From positions 1-61,308 of the forward strand of contig JADKBZ010000024.1 in the NCBI GenBank assembly GCA_016714815.1: a stretch of 61,308 bases of DNA. Reading direction: 5' to 3'. The translations under genes were made by a program, and so were the position numbers. Source of the stretch: Holophagales bacterium (lineage in GTDB: Bacteria; Acidobacteriota; Thermoanaerobaculia; UBA5066). The stretch's first letter is position 1; each line of letters begins with the position of its first letter. Of this stretch, positions 1-8,859 are shown piece after piece. Below the pieces are notes generated by a model. The model saw only the letters and a list, made by a program, of their open reading frames with translations, did no database searches and was not told the DNA's origin.

Positions 1-2687
1 GCGCCGCTGGCCGGAACGACTGCCGTTACGGGGAGCGCAGCCAGCCGGAAGCCCCGAGCCGGGTTCGCGGGGTCGACGACAGTCCTCAGGACGGCGCGCA
101 CGGCGACGGAGCCCTCTAGGGCGTTCACGCTGAACCAGCCATAAGACGGGCGATCGACGCCCAGCAGGCTCGAGATCGCGTCCCTTGCAAGCGTCGAGGG
201 CATCGAGCCGTGCGCCGGGATCGTGACCGTTCTCCACGGCCTCCGCGCTCGTTCCGGATGGCTCGACGTACCTGTAGCGAATCTCTACCAGAGCGGCCTC
301 GGATGAGCCGTTGGCGAGATAGAGGTCCGTCTCGTATCGCGTCCCCCCTGCTCCCTCGAGCCGGGCTCCGCCCGGAACGTGGACCGGCATACGGCTCACG
401 GCCGCCATCCCGGACGCCAGGCCGAAGCTGTTCGAGAGGTTCTCGATGACGGACGCGAAGGCGGAGCCGCGCCCCGCTCCGCGGAGCTGCCTCAGCCGAA
501 GAGTCGCAGGCTCCGACGTTCCCGTCAGCTCTCGCACCGCAGAGTTGATCTGCACTCTCTTCCAGGCTCCGAGAGACACCTCTCTCGCCCCCTTCACCTC
601 GCCGGAGTACGAAAGCGCCTCCAGCAGCACCGTGCTCTCCGCCCCGGCCGTCTCCGCGAGGACGACGTTCGCCCGGGCGCTCGTGGTGTCTTCCACTCCG
701 GGTATCAGGACAGGCTGTTCGAGCCCGAGGACGCTCGCTGCGATTGCGCCACCGTATCGGGCGTCGGCCTTCCCGTCGGTCCGTGAGCGAACGTAGACCA
801 CGCCGAGCGTCGAGGCCGGGCTCTCGGAGCGAATCTCGAGAAGGCCCGTGCCGGAATCAGCCAGCCAGGTGCCGACGAGGTCGAACATACGGACCGTCGC
901 TCCTGCGGCAACGGTGAAGGCGACACATCTTCCCGGTCGATCGTCGGCCGAATAGAGGAGAGCGACCTCGGCGCTCGTGCCGGCCGTGTTGACGACCCCC
1001 ATCCATCCGTGAAGAACTGCGAGCCGTTGAGGCCGGCGGCAGAGACCGCAGACGGGATGATGTCGACGGGGCCGAGGCGCCGGCATTCCTCGACGGGCCT
1101 GGACTGGAGCGCGTCGACGTTCAGCCAATGTGTGTCCAGTGTCTTAGACCCTTCTGTTCCCGGGGAGCGAAGGACGAAGAGCTGCCGTCCGGCAACGGTG
1201 TTGCCGGGGCGGATTGCCAGGGTGGCCTGAAGCGTTCCTCCAGGAGTCGCCACCGATGACGCCGACAGGAAGGTCTCCGAATCCGAGAACTGGGGAGCGA
1301 CCTCGAGGCTGGCCCCAGCGGCGAGCGAGAGGTCGACGGGCCTCTCTGCTCCGGCGGCGCCGGTGGAGATGCTCAGGGTGTCGGAAACCGGTGATGGAAG
1401 CGCACTGGATGGGACCGCAGGGCCGACCACATTGAGTGTGAACGGGATTCGTCCGACCTCTCCCAGGTAGGTGATCGAGGATCGAATCGAGATGTAGCTG
1501 GTGATCTGCCGCGGGGTGACGAGCGCCGACGCAGGGAACTTGAGCCGTGCCTCGAGCTCGGCGCCGGGAAGGAAGTCCAGATAGCCGGCGCCTCCAACCG
1601 GGATCTCGGCTGGAGCGCCGACGGCTACTCGACCGTAGACGTTCAGCGGACTCGGATTCCTTAGTCGCACCCGAAACTCGGCCGACGCCGCTCCGGCGGT
1701 CACCGTGCCGACCGTAGTCGAAGCGGGGAGTATTCGAGGCGGTGGAACGAGTAGCTGGCTGACTCCGAGAGGGTAGCTGGCGTCGTCCGCAGCGTAGACA
1801 GTGAAACGCACGGGAAACCCTTCATAGTACATATTTGGGACTTCGACGCTGCGAGCGGACGGACGAATCCAGTAGAGGACCTTTCCGTTGGTCCCGAGGC
1901 GGGGATCGATCGCCCACGCGCCCATGAGGTCGGGTGAAGACAACTGGGAGCTGCCTGGTGAGTCCGAGAGCGGATCGTCGACAGACACGAGGAAGCCGTG
2001 GTGCGGATCCCGACCAGTTTCCCATTCGAATCGTTGCCCGTTTCGAATCTCCGTCAGTGGCGGAGTCAGGATTCGGACCGAGGGCGGTAGGCGAGGCCTG
2101 TAGGAAATCGAATCGATCACGATCTGCTGGCTTGTGCCCCCCGAGTCTCGGGCCTCCACGTCGAATCGCGTGACCAGCTGCCCGAGCCAGGCAAACTTGT
2201 CCGAACCGTCCCCCCAGCCCACGCGCAGTCCATTTGAATAGTCACCGTCCCAGAAGTAGAAGCCCGGTGCGAGCGCGGGCGCCCAGACGCTCACGCCCAC
2301 GAAGCCGAACTGCCACAGGTTTGGCGATCCGCAATCACCGCGCTGGAGAGGCGAGAGCACGCGGACCGAGACATCCTGGGAGGGGCCCCCGAGCGAGAAG
2401 CGGACTTTCCCCCCGGCCGTTTCGAGCTGGCACCGGAGGACGTTTCCGGAGAGCTGCTCGACGAACTGTCGGCACTCGGGCCACGGGGGAAGGCTCGCCC
2501 TCGGCACGACCGAGCAGGTGCCCTTCTCCGCTGTCCACGAGAAGCCGGGTGGAAAGAGACCGGTTTCAAACCCTACCGTTTCGGCGAGTGAGGGACCGGC
2601 GCTTGCGAGAAGAGCGACCGCTGTTGCCGAAAGCAGCCCGAATGCCCCTAATCCCAGAGTCTCCTCGCGATCACGCCTCTCGAACAT
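1..2687 (-). CDS. Secreted protein with beta-sandwich repeats, two frameshifts, C-terminus cut by window edge
   Basis: Unrecognised secreted protein. The ATG at 2687 has AGGAGGT a few bases upstream and is followed by a signal peptide ending near Ala-Glu-Thr. Residues ~30-200 form a Cys-containing globular part. After that the protein is Pro/Ser/Val-rich and looks like Ig-like beta-sandwiches. Two single-base indels break the frame: near 996-1000, where a C run appears one base short, and near 230-231, where one T appears extra. Correcting both gives continuous sensible protein to base 1, so the 3' end lies outside the window. The part read from about 370 to 310 (TRYETDLYLANG) resembles the repeated module of the secreted protein at 8860-11619. 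Family and function are unknown. The indels could also mean a recent pseudogene. Confidence 0.65.
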
Positions 2688-2837
2688 GGTGCACCTCCTG
2701 ACTCGATGACTGCGAGAAACGGCAGGTGTGGGTCGCTTCTCGAGAGACCCGAGTCATGTCGGCGTGCGGAGCAAGGCCGATGCCGTGCGAGACGGGGTGG
2801 TGGCGCCGATCCGAACCCCACTTTTCGCCACTGGTCA

Positions 2838-2873
2838 GGTGTGGGCGTCACCTTTACCCGTGCGGCCCACACC
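2838..2873. terminator. Inverted repeat downstream of the propeller kinase
   Basis: GGTGTGGGC at 2838-2846 pairs perfectly with GCCCACACC at 2865-2873 across an 18-base loop. It sits 17 bases past the stop codon of the minus-strand kinase gene. No clear T tract follows, so it may be an mRNA 3' hairpin rather than an intrinsic terminator. Nothing else was recognised in 2688-2889. Confidence 0.4.
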
Positions 2874-2889
2874 CAAGGAGCAATGAAGC

Positions 2890-5800
2890 TCAACCCGGCG
2901 CGACCACCCCCACGATCTCCTCCGCCGTCGCCCGCCCCTCCCGCTCCGGCACCAGCAGGCGTTCCAGGAGCGGCCGAATCACGGCCGGGACGACCGTGAG
3001 ATCCCGCCCGGTCTCGCTGGTGCGGAGGATCGAGAGCGCCATGCGCAGGGTCGTCTCGTCTCCCCACGGGAACCGGCCCGTCGCCATCTGGTAGAGGAGG
3101 ACGCCGAGCGACCACATGTCGGAGCGCGCGTCGAGCGGCTCCCCCCGGAGCTGCTCGGGCGACATGTAGGGGATGGTGCCGAGGATCGAATGGGCGGCGG
3201 TGAGGATCGAGGCGTCGATCCGGCGGGCGAGGCCGAAGTCGAGGAGGACGTAGCGGTCCGGGGGGACGTGCATGACGTTTGCGGCGTTCAGGTCGCGGTG
3301 GACGACCCCGTGGCGGTGGAGCTCCGCGAGGGCCGAGGCGATCTGCCGGGCGGCGGAGAGGACGTCTTCGGGAGGGAGCGGGCCGCGCTGGAGGCGGGCC
3401 TGAACGGTGTCGCCCTCGAGGAGCTCCATGGCGACGTAGAGGCGGCCGTCGTGCTCGCCGCGCGCGAGGAGGCGGACGACGTTCGGGTGCGAGAGGGCGG
3501 AGACGATCTCCCCTTCGCGCTCGAGCCGGTGCCTCGCCTCGGCGTCCGTCCCCTCCTGCGGGAAGAGGAGCTTGACGGCCGCCGGGGTGCCGTCGTGGAG
3601 GTCGACGGCGCGGAAGACCTCGCCCATGCCGCCGACGCCGATCCGGTCGAGGAGCCGGTAGGCGCCGACGCGCTGGCGGCCGTGGCGGGAGATCTCCTCG
3701 AGCGGCTGTCCGGCTTCCGGGAGAGAGAGGAGCCGCACGTCGCGGAGCTGGTATCGGCCGGCCGCGGGCTCTTCGAGGAGGCCCTCGCCGGCGAGGCGGG
3801 CGAGCGTGGCGCGCAGGCGGACCCCGCCGTCCGAGGCGAGGTCCGGGGCCGCGGAGGCGACGCTCTCGAGAACGGCCGCCTCCGTCGCCGCGCCCCCGAA
3901 GCCGAGCCGTGAGACGGCGGCGTACGAGAGACGCGAGAGGAGGTCGAGGGCCGCCCAGTCCTTTCGGGCTTCGCTCACGCGCTGCCAGCGTTGCGCTTCC
4001 TGGAAGTGCCACGCCCCGGAGAGGGCGGCGCCGGCCTGCGCCGAAAGGCCCGCGACGAAGGCGAGGTCGCGCTCGGAGATCGACGCTCCATCCGCCGGAG
4101 AGAGCGCGACGAGGCCGGTTCCCGCATCGCCGCTGACGACGGGGACGACGAAACGCCCTCCCCAGGCGGCGAGGGCGCGGGAGACCTCGCCCTGGGCGCA
4201 TGTGGCGGGATCGAATCGCGAAAGGAAGGTCGCGACCTCGCGAGGATGATGCGTGAGGGCCTCGAGAACGGGACGCGCGGCGGGGTCGTCGGGCGGGAGG
4301 ACGATGGGAGGGCGCCCCTCGCGCACGGCGGCCGTGAGGCGGTGCGCGTGCGGAAGGCGATCCCGCAGGGCGTCGTCGAGCCGCTCGAGAATCCCGGCCG
4401 GATCGAGGAGGCCGGAGACGCTTCTCCCGAACGCCTCGAGCGCCTCGGCCTCCTGCCGCGCCTCGAGCTCGCGTCGCGCCGACTCCTTCTCGAGGAGGAG
4501 CGTCTTCGCCTTCTCCTGCTCGACGCGCAGCTCGGCCGTCCGTTCGTCGACGAGGGCGCTGAGGCGGACCTCGCGGCGTTGGAGGCGGCGGATGCGCGTG
4601 CGGTGGAGGAGCCACGCGGCGAGGCCGAGGGCGAGGAGGCCGAAGGCGCGGACGGCGTTGTGCTGCCAGAAGAAGGGGGCGATCGCGACGGCGAATCGCT
4701 CCGGGGCGCCCCAGCGATCGCCGAGGCCGGCCTGGACCTCGAAGTCGTATCGGCCGGGAGGGAGAGCGGCGATCTCGACGCGGCGGCCCGTCGTCGCCTG
4801 CCAGTCGCGGTCGAGGGGAGAGAGCCGGTAGCGGAAGCGCAGCCGCCCCGGATCGCGGAGGTGGAGGGCGGTGAAGGCGATCTCGAGCCGGTGCTTGCCG
4901 GCGGGAAGCTCCCGGAGGGCCTCGCGTGGGACGGCGAGGCCGTCGACCTTGAGGCCGGAGAGAAGGGCGGCCGGAGCCGCGCCGAGGCCAACGCTTCGAG
5001 GATCGACGACGGAGAGGCCCTTCGAGGTCGCGAACCAGAGGCGGCCGTCCCGCGCGCGAAGGGCCGACGGGCTCGACCCGCCACCCGGATCGGTGGTGCG
5101 AAGGCCGTCCTCCGGACCGAACGCGAGGAAGGGGATCGAAGAGGCCGTGCCGGCGTCGAAGGCGGCGAAGGCCTCGGGCCGGATCCGGAGGATCCCTGCG
5201 GTGCTCTTCAGCCAGAGGGCTCCGGTGTCGTCGGTGAGGATTCCCCAGAAGCTCTCCGAGGGGAGCCCGTCGCTCGTCCGATAGCGCCGGAGCCCCGACG
5301 TGCCGAGCCGGAAGAGGCCCGCGTCGAGCGTGCCGAACCAGAGGTCGCCGCGCGCATCCTGGGCCGCGCAGGTGAAGACGTCCCAGGTCGCGGGGAGTCC
5401 GCTCTCGACCTTCTCGAGGCGATTGCTTCCGGCGGGCCTTCGGAAGAGCCCCTTGCGCGTCATCGCCCAGAGAGTCGAGGCGCGGTCCTCGAAGAGGTCG
5501 AAGACGAGGGCGTCCGTTCCGGGAACGGGCTCGATTTCGTCGGGCCGGATCTCGAGGAGGCCGGTGCCGGTGCCGGCCCAGAGGCGGCCGTCCGCCGTCT
5601 TCTTCAGCGAGAAGACCCAGCTCCCTTTCCAGCCGTCGAGGAGCGGCGAGGGGGTGAGGCGGCCGCCTGCGAGGTCCCAGAGGCCGTCGTGCGAGCCGGC
5701 GACGAGGTGACCGGGCCGGGCTTCGGCGAGGGCGGTGAGCCAGCCCTTCGGCGTCCGCGTGTCGGAGGGAAACACCTCGACCCGGCCTGGCCCGAGGCGC

Positions 5801-6882
5801 GCGAGCCCGGCCTTGGTGGCCGCCCAGATCGCGCCCGCATGGTCCTCGGCGACCGATCGGACGCTCGGGTGCGGGAGGCCCTCGGCGACGCCCCAGGTGG
5901 TGAATGCGCCGGCCGAGAAGCGGTGGAGCCCTCCGTCCCAGGTAGAGACCCAGAGGTTTCCTTCCCGGTCCTCGAAGATCGCCCAGGGGCGCTCGCCGAC
6001 GAGGCCGTCGGCGGGGCCGAACTTCTCGACCGAGCCGTCGGGCCGGATGCGCGCGAGGCCGTGGGAATCGATTCCGACCCAGGCGTTGCCGTCCCGATCC
6101 ACCGTGACGCGCACGGCGGTCTCGGCGGGCAGCCCTCCGGAGAGGCCCCAGGAACCGCGGCACGTCGTGCCACGGAACCGGAAGACCCTCCCGGCGGCGA
6201 TCCAGACGTCGCCGTCGGCGCCCTGGGAGAACGAGGAGGCCGAGGTCGCCACGTCGTGGCCGCACGCCCGTGCGAGGAGCGTCGTCCGCCCCTCGGGCTC
6301 GACGACGGCGATTCCCCCGGTGGCGTTCCACCAGCTGCGCCCCGAACGGTCGACGAACGCCGCCTTCGTGACGGCGCCGGAGCGCTCGGGGAGGTGCGGG
6401 AACGGGCGGATCGAGCCGTCCTTCTTCGAGCAGATCGTTCCCGGACCGCTCAGGAGGAGGTCGCCGCCCGGAAGGGTGGAGAGCCGGCCCGTGTGCCCCT
6501 CGGCCGCCGTCAGGATCCTCCGGAAACGACCCGCCTCGAAGAGTACGAGCGTTCCGTCGGCGAGGCCGATCCAGAGCGCGCCGCCGGGGTCGGTGTGGAG
6601 GTAGGAGACCTCGTTCTGGGTGAAGGCCGGGGTGTCGTGCTTCTGGAAGAGAAGGAAGTCGAAGCCGTCGAATCGCACGAGCCCGTCCGTTGTTCCCATC
6701 CAGAGGAGGCCGTCGGGCGTCTGGGCGATGGCGTACGACGAGACGCCGGGAAGGCCCTCTCGTGGCGTCCAGGTGCGAAGGACGTACTGCGAGATGGCCC
6801 GGTCCGCGGGCAGGGCGCGGGCGGGGAGCGACACGCCGACCGAGAGGAGCAGGACGATCGCGGAAAGGGACGGGCGAGTCAG
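2890..6882 (-). CDS. Beta-propeller sensor fused to a Ser/Thr protein kinase
   Basis: About 1330 residues. A signal peptide is followed by ~14 Reg_prop blades (pattern DG-LWxGTxxGL, ~25-640, enough for two seven-bladed propellers), a Y_Y_Y domain (~665-735), one membrane helix (~738-760), a coiled coil, a GAF-like region (~840-990) and a C-terminal Hanks-type kinase (~1070-1330). The kinase shows the glycine loop GVGGMGEV, AVKLL, HRDLNAANV (catalytic Asp 1197), DFG and SPEQ. The propellers should be periplasmic and the kinase cytoplasmic, a one-protein route from outside signal to Ser/Thr phosphorylation. Most Reg_prop/Y_Y_Y proteins end in a histidine kinase, so this output is unusual. The start is uncertain: the best signal peptide begins at a CTG (6882) overlapping the TGA of the upstream regulator, so the two genes are probably co-translated. 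Confidence 0.85.
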   Translation of the reverse strand: MTRPSLSAIVLLLSVGVSLPARALPADRAISQYVLRTWTPREGLPGVSSYAIAQTPDGLLWMGTTDGLVRFDGFDFLLFQKHDTPAFTQNEVSYLHTDPGGALWIGLADGTLVLFEAGRFRRILTAAEGHTGRLSTLPGGDLLLSGPGTICSKKDGSIRPFPHLPERSGAVTKAAFVDRSGRSWWNATGGIAVVEPEGRTTLLARACGHDVATSASSFSQGADGDVWIAAGRVFRFRGTTCRGSWGLSGGLPAETAVRVTVDRDGNAWVGIDSHGLARIRPDGSVEKFGPADGLVGERPWAIFEDREGNLWVSTWDGGLHRFSAGAFTTWGVAEGLPHPSVRSVAEDHAGAIWAATKAGLARLGPGRVEVFPSDTRTPKGWLTALAEARPGHLVAGSHDGLWDLAGGRLTPSPLLDGWKGSWVFSLKKTADGRLWAGTGTGLLEIRPDEIEPVPGTDALVFDLFEDRASTLWAMTRKGLFRRPAGSNRLEKVESGLPATWDVFTCAAQDARGDLWFGTLDAGLFRLGTSGLRRYRTSDGLPSESFWGILTDDTGALWLKSTAGILRIRPEAFAAFDAGTASSIPFLAFGPEDGLRTTDPGGGSSPSALRARDGRLWFATSKGLSVVDPRSVGLGAAPAALLSGLKVDGLAVPREALRELPAGKHRLEIAFTALHLRDPGRLRFRYRLSPLDRDWQATTGRRVEIAALPPGRYDFEVQAGLGDRWGAPERFAVAIAPFFWQHNAVRAFGLLALGLAAWLLHRTRIRRLQRREVRLSALVDERTAELRVEQEKAKTLLLEKESARRELEARQEAEALEAFGRSVSGLLDPAGILERLDDALRDRLPHAHRLTAAVREGRPPIVLPPDDPAARPVLEALTHHPREVATFLSRFDPATCAQGEVSRALAAWGGRFVVPVVSGDAGTGLVALSPADGASISERDLAFVAGLSAQAGAALSGAWHFQEAQRWQRVSEARKDWAALDLLSRLSYAAVSRLGFGGAATEAAVLESVASAAPDLASDGGVRLRATLARLAGEGLLEEPAAGRYQLRDVRLLSLPEAGQPLEEISRHGRQRVGAYRLLDRIGVGGMGEVFRAVDLHDGTPAAVKLLFPQEGTDAEARHRLEREGEIVSALSHPNVVRLLARGEHDGRLYVAMELLEGDTVQARLQRGPLPPEDVLSAARQIASALAELHRHGVVHRDLNAANVMHVPPDRYVLLDFGLARRIDASILTAAHSILGTIPYMSPEQLRGEPLDARSDMWSLGVLLYQMATGRFPWGDETTLRMALSILRTSETGRDLTVVPAVIRPLLERLLVPEREGRATAEEIVGVVAPG

Positions 6883-8648
6883 GGGAGATTTCCCTGCAGG
6901 ACCTTTCGAATCGAGAGGCCCGCGCGCCGGAGCGTCCAGGCGAGGCTGTCGCGAGTGATCCCGAGGTGCTCGGCCGCCGCGGTCCCCGACCCGGTCCTCC
7001 GGACGGCCTCGACGAGGACGCTCACGTCGAGGTCGTCCGCACGGCGAGAGCGCTCGAGGGCCTCCTCGATTCCGCATGCCCGGATGCGCAGGAGAAGGGT
7101 GGAGGCGGGGACCGGAGGCCCCGGATAGCCGAGAGCGCGTGCGACGTCGGCGTCCTCGGCGACGCGGGCGAGGACTCCGCGGTGTTCCGCGATCCTCGCC
7201 ATCAGGAGGCTCGCGAGCGCGTCGGGTGCCGGCGGCGCCGGGGGCGACGAGCCCTGGGGCAGGCCCCTGCCGATGACGAGGTCGCCCACGTCGAGAAGGG
7301 CGCGGTCGGGCGGGGCGAGCAGGACGCTGCGCCTCACGGCATGCTCGAGGCCCCGGACGTTCCCGCTGCGGGACCAGTCGTGCGTCTCGAGGGCGGCGAG
7401 CGCCTCTGGGGTGAAGCCCTCGATGGAGGCCCGATGGAGCCTCCTGGAGGCGTCCTTCAGGAATCTCCTCGCGAACGGCGCGATGTCGAGCGGCCTCGAC
7501 GAAAGGGGTGGAACGTGGACCTCCAGCTCGGCGAGCCGCCAATAGAGGTCCTCGCGAAAGGCGCCGCTCCGGATGAGAGGCTGGAGGTCCTGGTTCGCGG
7601 CCGCCACGATCTGGAGGTCGACGGCCTCGTCGACCCCGGAGCCGAGCGGCGAGAACCGGCCCGTCTGGAGGAGGCGGAGCAGGCGTTGCTGGAGCTCGAG
7701 CGGCAGCGTCGCGACCTCGTCGATGAAGAGCGTCCCGCCGTCGGCCAGTCGGGCGCGGCCCGGGCGCCCTTCGACGGGAGCGCTGAATCCGGACTTCTTC
7801 GCGTAGCCGAAGAGCTCTGCTCCGATCGCTTCCGCGGAAGTCACCTGGCCGCAGTCGAAGACGACGAAAGGGCGGTCGCGCCGCGGGGACCATTCGTGGA
7901 AGAGGCGGGCGAGGTGCGACTTCCCCGAGCCCGTCGGGCCGAGCAGGAGGACTCCGAGCCCACCGGTCTTCGCGGCGCGCCGAAGAGGCTCCACGACCTC
8001 GGCGAGGAAGGCAGGGTCTCTGGCCGGCTCTCCGTCGACCTCGCGAGCGACGACCTCCTCTTCGCGATGGTGGCGCCTTCGCTGCTCGGCCTCGGCGAGG
8101 AGCCGCTGGAGGTGGCGCAGGTGCGCGAGCGCGTTCAGCGTGCGCTCCGTGAGCCGGGCGATGTCGAGGAGGTTCTCGGCGTCCTCCTCTGTGAAGGGCT
8201 CACCGTTCCTCCGGTCGGCGTAGAGGCAGCCGCCGACGCGGACGTCGGACCGCGACTCGGCGACGGAGAATCTCAGGGGCACGGCGACGACCGAGGAGAC
8301 GAGGTTGCGGGAGGCGCTCAGGGAGCGCGAAAGGACGGGGCTTCCGGCGGTCGCGCGGATCGGCTCCCCGCTCTCGAGGACGCTCTCGAGAACGCTGAGA
8401 GAGGCGACGAGAGAGATCTCCTTGTCCGCGAGGCTCTCCCCGCCGCTCGTCACGGCGGTCCAGCGCGCTGGAGCAGGCTGGAAGATCGCGACGAGCGCCT
8501 CGTCGGCGCCGCTCGCTTCGCGGGCCATGCGGGCGGTGTCGCCCAGAGCGACGTCCCAGTCGGCGACGGTCAGGTATTCCGCCCGGATCAACCGGCGCAG
8601 GACGCTCTCCGGGCGGCGGACGCTGGCGGGTGGGTCGATATCTCGCAT
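6879..8648 (-). CDS. GAF plus AAA+ sigma-54-activator-like regulator without a GAFTGA motif
   Basis: 589 residues. An N-terminal GAF-like region (~30-185) precedes an AAA+ domain with Walker A GPTGSGKS (Lys 243), ELFG, Walker B GGTLFIDEV and the sensor AAANQDL, then a C-terminal Fis-like helix-turn-helix (GSGTAAAEHLGITRDSL). This is the layout of bacterial enhancer-binding proteins. The loop that should read GAFTGA reads KKSGFSAPVEG, so contact with sigma-54 is doubtful. It overlaps the downstream propeller kinase by four bases (CTGA), which suggests co-translation; the kinase may phosphorylate it, though that is inference. Alternative roles are a sigma-54-independent regulator or a phosphorylation-controlled ATPase. 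The ATG at 8648 is chosen as the first in-frame start; GGAG lies rather far upstream. Confidence 0.85.
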   Translation of the reverse strand: MRDIDPPASVRRPESVLRRLIRAEYLTVADWDVALGDTARMAREASGADEALVAIFQPAPARWTAVTSGGESLADKEISLVASLSVLESVLESGEPIRATAGSPVLSRSLSASRNLVSSVVAVPLRFSVAESRSDVRVGGCLYADRRNGEPFTEEDAENLLDIARLTERTLNALAHLRHLQRLLAEAEQRRRHHREEEVVAREVDGEPARDPAFLAEVVEPLRRAAKTGGLGVLLLGPTGSGKSHLARLFHEWSPRRDRPFVVFDCGQVTSAEAIGAELFGYAKKSGFSAPVEGRPGRARLADGGTLFIDEVATLPLELQQRLLRLLQTGRFSPLGSGVDEAVDLQIVAAANQDLQPLIRSGAFREDLYWRLAELEVHVPPLSSRPLDIAPFARRFLKDASRRLHRASIEGFTPEALAALETHDWSRSGNVRGLEHAVRRSVLLAPPDRALLDVGDLVIGRGLPQGSSPPAPPAPDALASLLMARIAEHRGVLARVAEDADVARALGYPGPPVPASTLLLRIRACGIEEALERSRRADDLDVSVLVEAVRRTGSGTAAAEHLGITRDSLAWTLRRAGLSIRKVLQGNLP

Positions 8649-8859
8649 GGGTGTGAGACGAGCTTTCTCCTCCGGATCGTCGGGCAGCGTACGTCAATCT
8701 AACATGACGGTTTTTGAACGTTCGATCGGGAAGCAGGCTACCGGGCTGCCCGCGCCGCGCTTCGGGACGATCGTCACGTCGGCGGAGCCGTCGGGCTCTC
8801 GATCTCGAGCGTAGATAATCGAAGGAGCAGGATCGGGAACGAAGGTACGGGGGTGCTTC

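Noticed and set aside
2648..7128. Very long open frames opposite or out of phase with the propeller kinase, including a 1045-residue plus-strand frame
   Set aside because: They have Arg/Gly/Glu-rich composition with no domains. High third-position GC of the real gene keeps the other frames open.
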